Assembly (NCBI RefSeq): GCF_902364025.1
Contig: NZ_CABJCG010000002.1
Span: 534,308 to 598,307, forward strand
Origin: Enterocloster lavalensis
GTDB taxonomy: Bacteria > Bacillota > Clostridia > Lachnospirales > Lachnospiraceae
Reading direction: 5' to 3'
Length of the DNA: 64,000 bases
Positions within the stretch are counted from its first letter, which is position 1. Each line of letters opens with the position of its first letter. Made by a program: the position numbers and the translations under genes. The notes beneath the pieces are model-generated. The model made no database searches. It saw nothing but the letters and a program-made list of their open reading frames with translations, and was not told the origin of the DNA. Shown one piece after another: positions 17,481 through 25,945 of the stretch.

Positions 17481-17510
17481 TATATATGTATAATTGAGTA
17501 ATTTCTCAAT
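17481..17510 (-). promoter_or_regulatory. Promoter with palindromic operator
   Basis: On the reverse strand TTGAGA (17509-17504) and TATATA (17486-17481) are 17 bases apart, about 65 bases before the secreted-protein gene. The palindrome ATTGAG-6-CTCAAT (17493-17510) overlaps the -35 box, a good repressor site. Confidence 0.5.
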
Positions 17511-17522
17511 ATATACCTTTGA

Positions 17523-17782
17523 TCAAAATGTTATACCCTCGTATCTGTATTTCGTATATTTTCCACAATTCGGGCAATATTGAGAGTTTGAAGCAATTTG
17601 AGTTTTACATTCGCCACAAACTGGGGCATACGGCGAAACGAAACTAATCTGATTCCGCAGGCAGGACAATAATTGGTACCGTGCATAATAACTGTATGAC
17701 AGTTGGAACATAAGACAGTTGCAAATTGCATTCCTGGTATAGAATCTAGTTGGTAAGGATATTGACAATATCCGCTTTCCAT
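17523..17782 (-). pseudogene. Double zinc-ribbon protein, frameshifted
   Basis: Read from 17782, the first frame encodes a zinc ribbon with CSNC and CPAC pairs. The second ribbon (CGEC and CPNC) continues in another frame to the stop at 17523. The shift sits at a tandem duplication of five bases (CGAAA twice, 17634-17643 on the plus strand); removing one copy restores one frame of about 84 residues with two ribbons. Intact relatives would be small rubredoxin- or DUF-type zinc proteins. The change could be a real inactivating slip or a sequence error. Confidence 0.65.
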
Positions 17783-17938
17783 ATGCGGGAAGCGGTTGGC
17801 TGCTTCTCTCGAATGGTAAAAATTTATAAAATCATCCCTCTCTGTGCCATATGAAAAACAGTTGTTTGAACTTTTTTATAGTATAGCAGATAAATGTGAG
17901 GAAAATATGGGGATAAAGAAATAATATTTGCAAGTTCT

Positions 17939-18058
17939 TTAACTAGATAGCCTATCGTTAAGATTCGAATATCCATAAGATAGCCTTTTAGGATCTACAG
18001 CTCCAATACCGCCGCCTTTGCTCATTATAATATATTCAATAAAATTTCTAATCACCAT
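17939..18058 (-). CDS. Possible 39-residue peptide
   Basis: A short frame starts at ATG 18058, five bases after AAGGGG, and stops at 17939. The peptide has a hydrophobic start (VIRNFIEYIIM), then KGGGIGAVDPKRL and a polar end. I do not recognise it. It is divergent from the HMA-like gene and shares an AT-rich region with it. Real coding is uncertain. Confidence 0.3.
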   Translation of the reverse strand: MVIRNFIEYIIMSKGGGIGAVDPKRLSYGYSNLNDRLSS

Positions 18059-18132
18059 AGAATCCCCTTATTTTAGAATTATGATAATTGTAGTCACATA
18101 AATCAACCCCCAAAAAGGAAATAGTGTACGTT

Positions 18133-18369
18133 ATGAAAGTATATTTTAAATTAATTGGTTTAGAAAAAACTGAGACATTAAAAAAAATCCATCAAGAAAT
18201 TTCTGCAATACATGGTATTGAACGAATCAGTATCGATCTTCAAAAACAAGAGATGATAATTTGGACAGAGGCAGAGAAGATTCCTAGAATTGAACATGCT
18301 GTAGTTGTAATTATTAGCTTCATAACTCCACAAATAAGTGTTAAAAGAATCCGAAAGATGGAAATATAA
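18133..18369 (+). CDS. HMA-like protein lacking the CxxC metal site
   Basis: About 78 residues. It aligns with the metal-binding protein at 18859 from its first residues (MKVYFKLIGL against MKKTFKLVGL) through the whole ferredoxin-like fold. The metal loop that reads DCAHCAD there reads EKTETLK here, so both cysteines are gone. ATG at 18133 is chosen from that alignment; GTG at 18124 is also in frame. The protein is close to the ArsR promoter but upstream of it. A non-metal role, such as binding a partner or acting as a decoy domain, is possible. Confidence 0.65.
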   Translation: MKVYFKLIGLEKTETLKKIHQEISAIHGIERISIDLQKQEMIIWTEAEKIPRIEHAVVVIISFITPQISVKRIRKMEI

Positions 18370-18414
18370 AAAAAATGTCAAAAAAAATAAATGTCAAAAA
18401 ATCCCTTAAAAGAC

Positions 18415-18479
18415 TTGACAATGAAAATCGAAGAAGCTATAATTCAAACAACACAACATATGAATATTTGTTCATATGT
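18415..18479 (+). promoter_or_regulatory. Consensus promoter with metal-sensor operator
   Basis: TTGACA (18415-18420) and TATAAT (18438-18443) are separated by 17 bases, a perfect sigma-A match. Just downstream lies the palindrome ACATATGAA-6-TTCATATGT (18456-18479). Its ATATGAA/TTCATAT core is the typical SmtB/ArsR-family operator, so the sensor probably represses its own operon. Confidence 0.85.
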
Positions 18480-18512
18480 GCATATATAGAAAGGAGGAGA
18501 TGGAAATAGACT

Positions 18513-18875
18513 TTGCAAAGGAGGTCATATAAAATCGAAGATCATTTATATAGAATAGCACCTGATAAACAAAGGTTGTCTGAATTATCCGCTTTGTTTA
18601 GAGTGCTGGGGAATAGCACACGAATGAGTATAGTAGGTGCCCTAATTGATCGGGAGCTAAGTGTGGGTGATTTGGCACACTTGTTGAATATGAGCAGTTC
18701 GGCGATATCCCATCAACTAAGTATACTCAACAGGGCAAGGCTGGTTAAATTCAGAAGAGAAGGAAAATGGGCAATTTATTCCTTAAAGGATTGCCATGTA
18801 AAAGAAATATTTGATATAGGATTACAGCATACTGCTGAAGAAAAAGGAGATAATAGCGATGAAGAAAACATTTAA
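18513..18875 (+). CDS. ArsR/SmtB-family metal-responsive repressor
   Basis: About 120 residues with a winged helix-turn-helix. The recognition helix is SSSAISHQLSILNRARLVK. The alpha-3 cysteine site of CadC (ELCVCD) is absent (ELSVGD), while the alpha-5 site DxHx10HxxE is complete (DCHVKEIFDIGLQHTAE). That predicts zinc, cobalt or cadmium sensing through alpha-5, as in SmtB and CzrA. Initiation is unclear: TTG at 18513 gives the frame, but the best ribosome-binding site (AAAGGAGG, 18516-18523) lies inside it. It overlaps the next gene by 17 bases and heads the efflux operon. Confidence 0.88.
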   Translation: MQRRSYKIEDHLYRIAPDKQRLSELSALFRVLGNSTRMSIVGALIDRELSVGDLAHLLNMSSSAISHQLSILNRARLVKFRREGKWAIYSLKDCHVKEIFDIGLQHTAEEKGDNSDEENI

Positions 18876-19080
18876 ACTAGTAGGGTTGGATTGTGCACAC
18901 TGTGCGGATATGATTGAAAAAGCTGTGAGCCGAGTTGACGGTGTAAAAAGCGCCGACATAAATTTTATGACTACGAAGATGACGCTGGACTGTGAGGATG
19001 ACAAGGTATGCGCAATCACACAGGCTGTAGAAAAAATAATTAAGAAAATGGAACCCGATGTTAAGGTAGTAAAAATTTGA
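18859..19080 (+). CDS. HMA metal-binding chaperone
   Basis: 73 residues, a single heavy-metal-associated domain with the metal loop GLDCAHCAD at residues 9-17 and the usual beta-alpha-beta-beta-alpha-beta pattern. Such domains carry soft metals to P1B ATPases. The ATPase that follows has no N-terminal HMA domain, so this protein probably supplies it as a separate chain. The start lies within the end of the repressor gene, with AAAAGGAG upstream. Confidence 0.9.
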   Translation: MKKTFKLVGLDCAHCADMIEKAVSRVDGVKSADINFMTTKMTLDCEDDKVCAITQAVEKIIKKMEPDVKVVKI

Positions 19081-19090
19081 GAGGTTAATT

Positions 19091-20932
19091 ATGAAAAAAA
19101 CTTTATGGCGATTAATATTGGGAGCTGCTGTATATGCAGCAGCTCTGGTGATAAAGAGTAATATAATCTGGTTGTCACCACTTCTATTTGGAATTAGCTT
19201 TTTGTGTATTGGTGGAGATATCGTCTTTAAAGCATTGCGTAATATCAGTCATGGCAGGGTCTTTGATGAGAATTTTCTGATGAGTATTGCTACAATAGGA
19301 GCATTTATAATTGGCGAATATCCGGAAGGTGTGGCAGTGATGCTCTTTTATCAGGTGGGAGAGTTGTTCCAGAGTTATGCAGTTGACAAATCAAGAAAGT
19401 CCATTGCAGAGCTTATGGATATCTGCCCGGATTATGCCAATGTGAAAATAAATGAAGAGATTATTCGTAAATCACCGGAGGAAGTGCAGATTGGTGATAT
19501 AATTGTAATAAAAGCAGGGGAGAAAGTTCCGTTGGATGGAACGGTAATCGATGGGAATTCCATGATTGATACATCTGCACTGACTGGTGAATCAGTTCCG
19601 CGTGAGGCAAAACCAGGAGATGATATTCTGAGTGGCTGTATTAATGTGAATGGTGTTTTGACAGCTCGGGTAACAAAGGAGTTTGGAGAATCCACGGTTA
19701 GTAAAATCCTGGATTTGGTTGAAAATGCCAGCAGCAAGAAATCAAATTCTGAAAGGTTTATTACAAAATTTGCCAGATACTATACTCCGGTTGTAGTAAT
19801 TGTCGCTGTACTGATGGCAGTGATACCTCCAATGCTATTGGAGGGCGCATCCTATCAGGATTGGATTTACAGAGCCTTATCTTTTCTTGTGGTATCGTGC
19901 CCATGTGCATTGGTGGTTTCGATTCCCCTGAGTTTCTTTGGAGGACTCGGAGGAGCTTCCAGAAAAGGTGTACTAATTAAAGGAAGCAATTATTTGGAAG
20001 CAATGGCGCAGGCAGAAATAGTTGTATTTGATAAAACAGGCACTCTTACAAAAGGTGTGTTTAAGGTTCAGAATGTTACTTCAAAAATAATGCCATCTGA
20101 AGAATTGCTGATGTTGACTGCTTTTGCTGAAAACTATTCCAATCATCCAATTTCTGTTTCTTTAAGGCAGGCATATGGGAAGGAAATAGATAATTCAGCT
20201 ATAAGTAGTGTAGAGGAAGTTTCTGGCCATGGTGTGATTGCCCAGGTCATGGGGAGGACTGTAGCTGCTGGAAATGGAAAACTGATGGCAAGCCTGAATG
20301 TTCCTTATGATTTCCAAGAAGAATTTGGAACGGTGGTTCATGTTGCAGTAGATGGAAACTATGCTGGATACATTGTGATTACGGACGAAGTCAAGGAGGA
20401 TGCAGCAAAAGCCATCAATGATTTGAAACGGACTGGGATTCAGACCGTCATGCTTACGGGTGATAATCGGGTAGTGGCTGAAAAGATAGCTGAGGAACTT
20501 GGTTTGGATAAAGTTTATTCTGAGCTGCTGCCAGGAGACAAGGTTGAAAAGCTGGAGGAGTTATTCGCACAGAAAACAGAGAAGGGAAAAATCGCCTTTG
20601 TTGGGGATGGAATCAACGATGCACCGGTTTTGGCAAGAGCTGATATTGGGGTGGCTATGGGAGGGCTGGGTTCAGATGCAGCAATAGAGGCAGCGGATAT
20701 TGTAATCATGACAGATGAACCTTCCAGATTGTTGACAGCTATAAAAATATCGAAGAAGACAATAAGGATTGCACATCAGAACATTGTCTTCGCAATTGGT
20801 ATTAAGGCACTAGTGCTGTTATTAAGTGCGGCAGGGATTACAACCATGTGGGCAGCGGTTTTTGCTGATGTGGGAGTGACTGTTCTGGCTGTAATAAATT
20901 CTTTCCGTGCATTGCAGGTAAAAAAATTGTAG
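19091..20932 (+). CDS. cadA: Cd/Zn/Pb-type P1B ATPase
   Basis: 613 residues. It exports divalent soft metals at the cost of ATP across the cytoplasmic membrane. Visible motifs are TGES in the actuator domain, the membrane metal site SCPCALVV near residue 269, the phosphorylation site DKTGTLT near 314, the HP-type motif NHPIS, and the hinge GDGINDAP. The last membrane segment has FADVGVTVLAVINS, in the place of the DxG/N pattern of the P1B-2 (Cd/Zn) group. The N-terminal HMA domain is absent and is encoded separately upstream. It lies in the operon controlled by the ArsR repressor. Confidence 0.93.
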   Translation: MKKTLWRLILGAAVYAAALVIKSNIIWLSPLLFGISFLCIGGDIVFKALRNISHGRVFDENFLMSIATIGAFIIGEYPEGVAVMLFYQVGELFQSYAVDKSRKSIAELMDICPDYANVKINEEIIRKSPEEVQIGDIIVIKAGEKVPLDGTVIDGNSMIDTSALTGESVPREAKPGDDILSGCINVNGVLTARVTKEFGESTVSKILDLVENASSKKSNSERFITKFARYYTPVVVIVAVLMAVIPPMLLEGASYQDWIYRALSFLVVSCPCALVVSIPLSFFGGLGGASRKGVLIKGSNYLEAMAQAEIVVFDKTGTLTKGVFKVQNVTSKIMPSEELLMLTAFAENYSNHPISVSLRQAYGKEIDNSAISSVEEVSGHGVIAQVMGRTVAAGNGKLMASLNVPYDFQEEFGTVVHVAVDGNYAGYIVITDEVKEDAAKAINDLKRTGIQTVMLTGDNRVVAEKIAEELGLDKVYSELLPGDKVEKLEELFAQKTEKGKIAFVGDGINDAPVLARADIGVAMGGLGSDAAIEAADIVIMTDEPSRLLTAIKISKKTIRIAHQNIVFAIGIKALVLLLSAAGITTMWAAVFADVGVTVLAVINSFRALQVKKL

Positions 20933-20972
20933 TTTGTTAAAATCATATAATCCCCACATTCTTGTAGTAAAT

Positions 20973-20990
20973 TGTAACAGAAATGTAACA
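20973..20990 (+). promoter_or_regulatory. Direct repeats, likely response-regulator site
   Basis: TGTAACA occurs at 20973-20979 and again at 20984-20990, exactly 11 bases apart, one helical turn. This spacing is typical of OmpR/PhoB-type sites and it lies before an operon that encodes such a regulator, suggesting autoregulation. Confidence 0.5.
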
Positions 20991-21015
20991 AATACGAACA
21001 GAATAGGAGATTTAT

Positions 21016-21645
21016 ATGAGAAAAACAAGAATAATTGTGACAGCATGCTCTATACTTTTTTTTGCCGCTTCAAATGATTTTTCTGCAAAGGCAGAATTAG
21101 CGGTGGTGGAAAACACTGTATATGAAACGAACATGGATAAAGCCGGAGAGCTTCCGGCAGGAAATATTGAAGAAAATGAACCCGTGGAGAAGATACAGCC
21201 ACATCCGGCAACCGAGGTGAATAAGGAATTATTAGAGGATGCCGTCGGCCCTGGTATGGAGATGCTGGTAGAGGCTGAAATGGAAGATATGCCACAGGAA
21301 AACCTGGGGGAACAGGTAGTATCCTATGCATTGCAGTTTTTAGGAAATCCATATGTTTATGGTGGAACAAGCCTGACTAATGGAGCGGATTGTTCAGGAT
21401 TTGTGATGAGGGTATATGAGAAGTTTGGCATAGTTCTTCCGAGAACCTCCAGGGATCAGGGGCGTGTAGGAATTGATGTTGGCGGGATAGAAAACGCCAA
21501 GCCGGGAGATATCGTTTCTTATAAAGGCCATATCGGCATTTACCAGGGGCAAAACCAACTGGTGCATGCAAGCAACCCCAGAGATGGAATAAAAATTTCA
21601 CCAGTAACGTATAAGCCCATCTTGTCAATACGGCGCGTGGTGTAG
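21016..21645 (+). CDS. Secreted NlpC/P60 peptidase
   Basis: 209 residues. An N-terminal signal segment (about 1-25) and a Glu-rich linker precede an NlpC/P60 domain (about 98-209) that should cut cell-wall stem peptides. The catalytic Cys is in GADCSGFV near residue 129 and the His in KGHIGIYQG near 174; the third polar residue is in LVHASNP. The domain is shorter than the one in the transfer hydrolase and has no wall-binding module. It heads the operon with the two-component pair, which may sense wall stress. Confidence 0.88.
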   Translation: MRKTRIIVTACSILFFAASNDFSAKAELAVVENTVYETNMDKAGELPAGNIEENEPVEKIQPHPATEVNKELLEDAVGPGMEMLVEAEMEDMPQENLGEQVVSYALQFLGNPYVYGGTSLTNGADCSGFVMRVYEKFGIVLPRTSRDQGRVGIDVGGIENAKPGDIVSYKGHIGIYQGQNQLVHASNPRDGIKISPVTYKPILSIRRVV

Positions 21646-21698
21646 TATAATTGCTTAGATAAAAATTTGTTTTTAAATAGGTAAACCAGGAGATGAAG

Positions 21699-22400
21699 AT
21701 GAAAAGTTCAAGAACGATCCTTATCGTGGATGATGAGGAAAAAATCGTTGAGGTATTGCAGCGGTATTTAGAGAGAGAGGGATATCAGGTATTAGGTGCA
21801 TATGAAGGAACCACAGCGCTCAGATTATTTAAAGAGAATGATATTTCACTGGTTCTGCTGGATTTGATGCTTCCAGATATCATGGGGGAACAAATCTGCA
21901 AAACTATCCGCATGAACTCCCGAGTTCCTATCATTATGCTGACTGCTAAAACAGAAGAAACAGACCTGATAAAAGGACTGCAGCTGGGGGCGGATGATTA
22001 TATCTATAAACCGTTCAGTCCCAGGGCGGTGGTGGCAAAGGTGGGAGCCGTCCTGAGAAGAACCGAAAGCGATGAGCTTATCAGCATGCCGGTTTCCTAT
22101 AACCAGGGGAAACTGGTTATTAACTTTGAAAATAGGAATGTTATGGTGAACGGAGAGGAGGCTAATCTGACACCAACAGAGTTTAAGATTTTAATGACCC
22201 TGGCAAAGGCACCTAACCGTATTTTTACCAGGGAGCAGTTGATTACCTACGCACTGAATGATGAATTTGACGGTTATGACCGCAGCATTGATACATATAT
22301 CAAAGGAATACGGGCTAAAATTGAAGAAGACCGCCGTTCCCCATCCTACATCCTTACCGTACATGGAATGGGATACAAATTTGTTGGAGAAATAGAATGA
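21699..22400 (+). CDS. OmpR-family response regulator
   Basis: About 233 residues. A receiver domain (3-115) has the acid pair DD in IVDDEEK, the phosphoacceptor Asp in LVLLDLMLP and Lys in YKPFSPR. A C-terminal winged helix follows (about 135-232). The ATG at 21699 is six bases after CCAGGAG; ATG at 21693 is too close. The stop overlaps the kinase start as ATGA. Direct repeats upstream of the operon are likely targets. Confidence 0.93.
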   Translation: MKSSRTILIVDDEEKIVEVLQRYLEREGYQVLGAYEGTTALRLFKENDISLVLLDLMLPDIMGEQICKTIRMNSRVPIIMLTAKTEETDLIKGLQLGADDYIYKPFSPRAVVAKVGAVLRRTESDELISMPVSYNQGKLVINFENRNVMVNGEEANLTPTEFKILMTLAKAPNRIFTREQLITYALNDEFDGYDRSIDTYIKGIRAKIEEDRRSPSYILTVHGMGYKFVGEIE

Positions 22401-23800
22401 AAACGAGTCTGAAAAATATCCTAATTATATCCTATTCGATGATTGCCCTTTTGATTATATTGAGCCTGAGGGTGTCCTTTAATATCAGGGCGGATCAACT
22501 GTTTGAAGAATATGCAAAAAAACAACAGAAAGCCCAAATTGATCAGATGATCAGTCAAATTAATCAGTTATATGATGAAAATACTGGTACATTTGATGAA
22601 AGTGGGATTGGAATAATTGGGTATGCTGCATTACAGAATGGCTATATCATTCATATTCAGACTCTGAACAAGGAAATTGACTGGGATGTGCGGACTCATC
22701 GATTGGAGGAATGCGATATTATCCTGCAGCACGCCGAAGGCAATATGAAAGGAAAGTACCCCAATTTCAGAGGAAGCTATACGGAGGATACTTACACGCT
22801 GGAGAGTGAAGGGAATGTATTTGGCTCCTTAAAGGTAGGATATTATGGCCCGTATTCCTTAAGCGACCAGGAACTAGAACTCATGGGGGCACTGAATAAG
22901 TCACTTTTATTTATCGGTGTGTTTGCTCTTGCGGGGGTGATTTTTTTGGGAATTCTGATAGCCTGGGCGGTATCAAAACCTATAGCCTGTGTCATTCAGG
23001 TAGCTCAGAAGATTGCAGGAGGCGAATATGGTGTCCAGGCGGAAGTCGTTCGAGGAATGAGTGAAACTGACCATATGGTAGAAGCTATTAATGAGATGTC
23101 CTTGGCGCTGGAGATAGAGGAAAGGCAGAAAAAACAGATCACGGCAGATGTGGCACATGAACTCAGGACCCCCCTGACCAATCTTCAGAGCCATATGGAG
23201 GCAATGATTGACGGAATCTGGGAGCCTACATCAGAACGTCTGGAAAGCTGCCATGCGGAAATTTTGCGTTTGGTAAGGATTGTAGGACAGCTGCAGGAAT
23301 TATATTCTCTGGAAAATCGCGACCGGGAACTTAATAGGGTTACATTTGATTTCCGGGCTTTGTGTGATGATATATACCATGACTTTGCATTTAAGATAAA
23401 AGAGAAACAAATCACCTTATTGACGGAAATTCAATCCGGCGAAAATCTGTATGCGGATTATCCACGGATAAAACAATGTATGGTAAATCTGATGTCCAAT
23501 GCCCTTGCATACACACCATCTGGTGGTACAATCACAATATCTTTCAGAACCGTTGCAGATGGTAGGAAAGAAATCATTGTGGAGGACAGTGGTATTGGAG
23601 TACCAAAAGAGGACCTTCCATATCTGTTTGAACGGTTTTACCGTGTGGATAAATCCAGGAGCAAGAAGACTGGCGGGATGGGTATTGGACTTTCCATAAC
23701 CAGAGCGATTGTGGAGAAGCATGGCGGACGGATTTTTGCAGAGAATCGGAAGGCGGGTGGTACACGGTTTGTAATAGTATTACCTGATACAGTGGATTGA
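22397..23800 (+). CDS. Sensor histidine kinase
   Basis: 467 residues. Two membrane segments (about 8-25 and 170-192) flank an extracytoplasmic sensor region of about 145 residues with no known fold. A HAMP-like linker, the phosphorylatable His in ADVAHELRTPL near residue 254, and the ATPase motifs NLMSNALAYT, EDSGIGV and GGMGIGLSI follow. The chain is complete. It is the partner of the overlapping regulator gene. A strong terminator follows at 23805-23845. Confidence 0.93.
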   Translation: MKTSLKNILIISYSMIALLIILSLRVSFNIRADQLFEEYAKKQQKAQIDQMISQINQLYDENTGTFDESGIGIIGYAALQNGYIIHIQTLNKEIDWDVRTHRLEECDIILQHAEGNMKGKYPNFRGSYTEDTYTLESEGNVFGSLKVGYYGPYSLSDQELELMGALNKSLLFIGVFALAGVIFLGILIAWAVSKPIACVIQVAQKIAGGEYGVQAEVVRGMSETDHMVEAINEMSLALEIEERQKKQITADVAHELRTPLTNLQSHMEAMIDGIWEPTSERLESCHAEILRLVRIVGQLQELYSLENRDRELNRVTFDFRALCDDIYHDFAFKIKEKQITLLTEIQSGENLYADYPRIKQCMVNLMSNALAYTPSGGTITISFRTVADGRKEIIVEDSGIGVPKEDLPYLFERFYRVDKSRSKKTGGMGIGLSITRAIVEKHGGRIFAENRKAGGTRFVIVLPDTVD

Positions 23801-23804
23801 GAAG

Positions 23805-23845
23805 AAGACATAGAAAAAGGAGTTTTCCTTTTTCTATGTCTTTTT
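23805..23845 (+). terminator. Rho-independent terminator
   Basis: A 17-base perfect stem (AAGACATAGAAAAAGGA with its complement) closes on a short T-rich loop and is followed by TTTTT. It separates the two-component operon from the envelope cluster. Confidence 0.9.
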
Positions 23846-23914
23846 GCTATACTCATAAATTCCCCACAAAATTTTTATACAATTTTCTGGTAAAAAAATT
23901 ACAGGAGGAAATCT

Positions 23915-25945
23915 ATGGGTGATGATAAAACTCAAAACCAGCAAACACAAAAAGAATCCATAAAAGACGATTTGCTGAATGCGTTTGGTATAAAGAGTAC
24001 AAAGAACTCGGCGAAATCAGAGACGAAGGATTGTATAGAGAAACAGACAAAGGAGGGATATCCGAAGCCTGAGATGCCAATGAAAAAGGTGGTTGTTCTG
24101 GGTGCCTTTCTGGTTGTATTTGGTATAGGAGTTTTTATACTTCCGCGCCTATATGGAGAACCAGAACCGCCAGAAAAGGATGTGGTAGCATCTTACAGCG
24201 GCAAGATAATTACAACAGAAGAACTGAAACAGTTTCTTCAGCAGGAAGGTGTAAGGAGCCGGGAACATGCAATGTGTGAAATACATGGGTATGACCATTC
24301 CCTGTGCAACCCACAGGAACCATGTGAACTGCATCCTGTGGATAATCTGGAGGGCTATCGACAGGCCGTGCAAATGATGGCGGTAGAACAGATCATCCTG
24401 GATTGGGCTGAAAAGAAAGGACTTACTGCCAGAGAAGATATCCAGCATGGTATCACAGATTTAGTTGGAGACGCCAATGTTGCCCAGATGCTGAATGAGA
24501 TACATCAGGAAGAAATCACTCCAGAGTCTATTACCAGGTGGGATATCCAACAGTATTATGATAATAATAAAATAACTTATGGTGATAAGACATTGGAGGA
24601 AGTGGAAGAGGAGATACGTGCTATCCTACTGGCTGAAAAGGATATAAACTATTTCCCTGAATATATCGAAAAATTGAAAGAATCAGTTGGTCTGGAATTT
24701 AATGCAGAGCTTTTAAAGGTTACGGAACCGTCAACTCAGGAGATACAGGCTTATTATGATGCAAACCGTGAGAAGTATCGTATAAAAGAATCGGCAAGCA
24801 TTCAGGAAATCCGAATGATGGATAAGGAAACTGCACAGAAGGCGGTGAAAAAACTGAATTCTGGAGAATCCTTTGAACAAGTGGCCAAAACTTATGGGAT
24901 TGACAAAAAGATAAAGGATTCCGTGATTGAAAAAGATGGGGACGGTAATACCATGGAAGAAACGGTATTTCGCCTCAGCCTAAATGAAATCAGTGCCCCC
25001 ATTGGCAATGAAGATGGAACTTATAGTATTGTGAAAATAGGAGAGTTTACAGCTCAGGGAGAACAATCTTTAGAAGAGGTAGAACCGCAGATTCGTGATA
25101 TTTTATCAGAAGAGGCAATGGAGCGGGAGTATACCCTGAAAAAAGATGAGGCATTATTCGCCGTCCATAGCAAACGTTACACGTTAGGAGATTTTTATAC
25201 AGAGTATAAAGAACTGGCTCCGGAATATCAGCGGGTATACCGTACTTATGAAAAGAAGAAGGAGTTGGTTGAGCAGTTGATTGCAAAAGAACTGCTTCTG
25301 GAGGAAAACAGTGATAGAAGTGAAGGGGTTGGAAATCAGCATGATTTGGAAGAATTGAAAATACAGTATTTGATGCAAGTTATGCATCAAGAGGAGGTGG
25401 ATCAGAATCTTGAAGAAGCCACGGAAGAGGAAATGACCCGTTTCTATGAAGAGAACCCGGAGATTTTCCAGATGCCGGAAAGGGTGAAAATGAATTTGAT
25501 TTGGATAGCACAGACGGAAGATGGTAAGGGTGAGCAGCGAATCCAGGATGCGAAACAACTGATTGCTGAAGGAACTGATTTTACTGAAGTAGCAAAGCAG
25601 TATTCAGAGGATGGAACAGCAGAGGATGGCGGCATTATAGAAGATTGGTTCTACCCTGAGCATCTGATTCCGGAGTTGGGCAAGGCAATCGTCAACTTGA
25701 AGGCTGGGGAGGCTAGCGAAGTAATTGAAAGCCAGGATGGGTATTATATTGTCCAGATTAGGGAAAAAGAAGATAAGCAGCGTATGTCCTATGAGGAAGC
25801 GAAAGAGCTTATTGCCCTATATGTAAAAGAGCAGAAGCACGCAGAGATGCAGCAGGATATGGAGAATGAAATCCTGAAAGATTCTAATCTTATTGTCTAT
25901 GACAAGACATTGAGACGTTTATTAAAAGAGAAAGAGGATGTATAG
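23915..25945 (+). CDS. Membrane-anchored parvulin-type foldase
   Basis: 676 residues. A cytoplasmic N-terminus (about 55 residues), one membrane helix (58-80) and a large extracytoplasmic part with two parvulin-like (PpiC/SurA) domains at about 285-370 and 525-620. The second is typical (SEDGTAEDGGIIEDWF). It should help exported proteins fold, like PrsA. Unlike PrsA it is not a lipoprotein and it is twice as long. A Cys/His-rich insert, HAMCEIHGYDHSLCNPQEP, near residues 118-136 may bind metal. The start follows CAGGAGG. The stop abuts the CDF-SPFH gene, so the two are coupled. Confidence 0.85.
   Translation: MGDDKTQNQQTQKESIKDDLLNAFGIKSTKNSAKSETKDCIEKQTKEGYPKPEMPMKKVVVLGAFLVVFGIGVFILPRLYGEPEPPEKDVVASYSGKIITTEELKQFLQQEGVRSREHAMCEIHGYDHSLCNPQEPCELHPVDNLEGYRQAVQMMAVEQIILDWAEKKGLTAREDIQHGITDLVGDANVAQMLNEIHQEEITPESITRWDIQQYYDNNKITYGDKTLEEVEEEIRAILLAEKDINYFPEYIEKLKESVGLEFNAELLKVTEPSTQEIQAYYDANREKYRIKESASIQEIRMMDKETAQKAVKKLNSGESFEQVAKTYGIDKKIKDSVIEKDGDGNTMEETVFRLSLNEISAPIGNEDGTYSIVKIGEFTAQGEQSLEEVEPQIRDILSEEAMEREYTLKKDEALFAVHSKRYTLGDFYTEYKELAPEYQRVYRTYEKKKELVEQLIAKELLLEENSDRSEGVGNQHDLEELKIQYLMQVMHQEEVDQNLEEATEEEMTRFYEENPEIFQMPERVKMNLIWIAQTEDGKGEQRIQDAKQLIAEGTDFTEVAKQYSEDGTAEDGGIIEDWFYPEHLIPELGKAIVNLKAGEASEVIESQDGYYIVQIREKEDKQRMSYEEAKELIALYVKEQKHAEMQQDMENEILKDSNLIVYDKTLRRLLKEKEDV

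Noticed and set aside
18500..18532. 10-residue leader peptide before the ArsR gene
   Set aside because: The ribosome-binding site is only about two bases from the ATG, too close; mentioned only as part of the start ambiguity.
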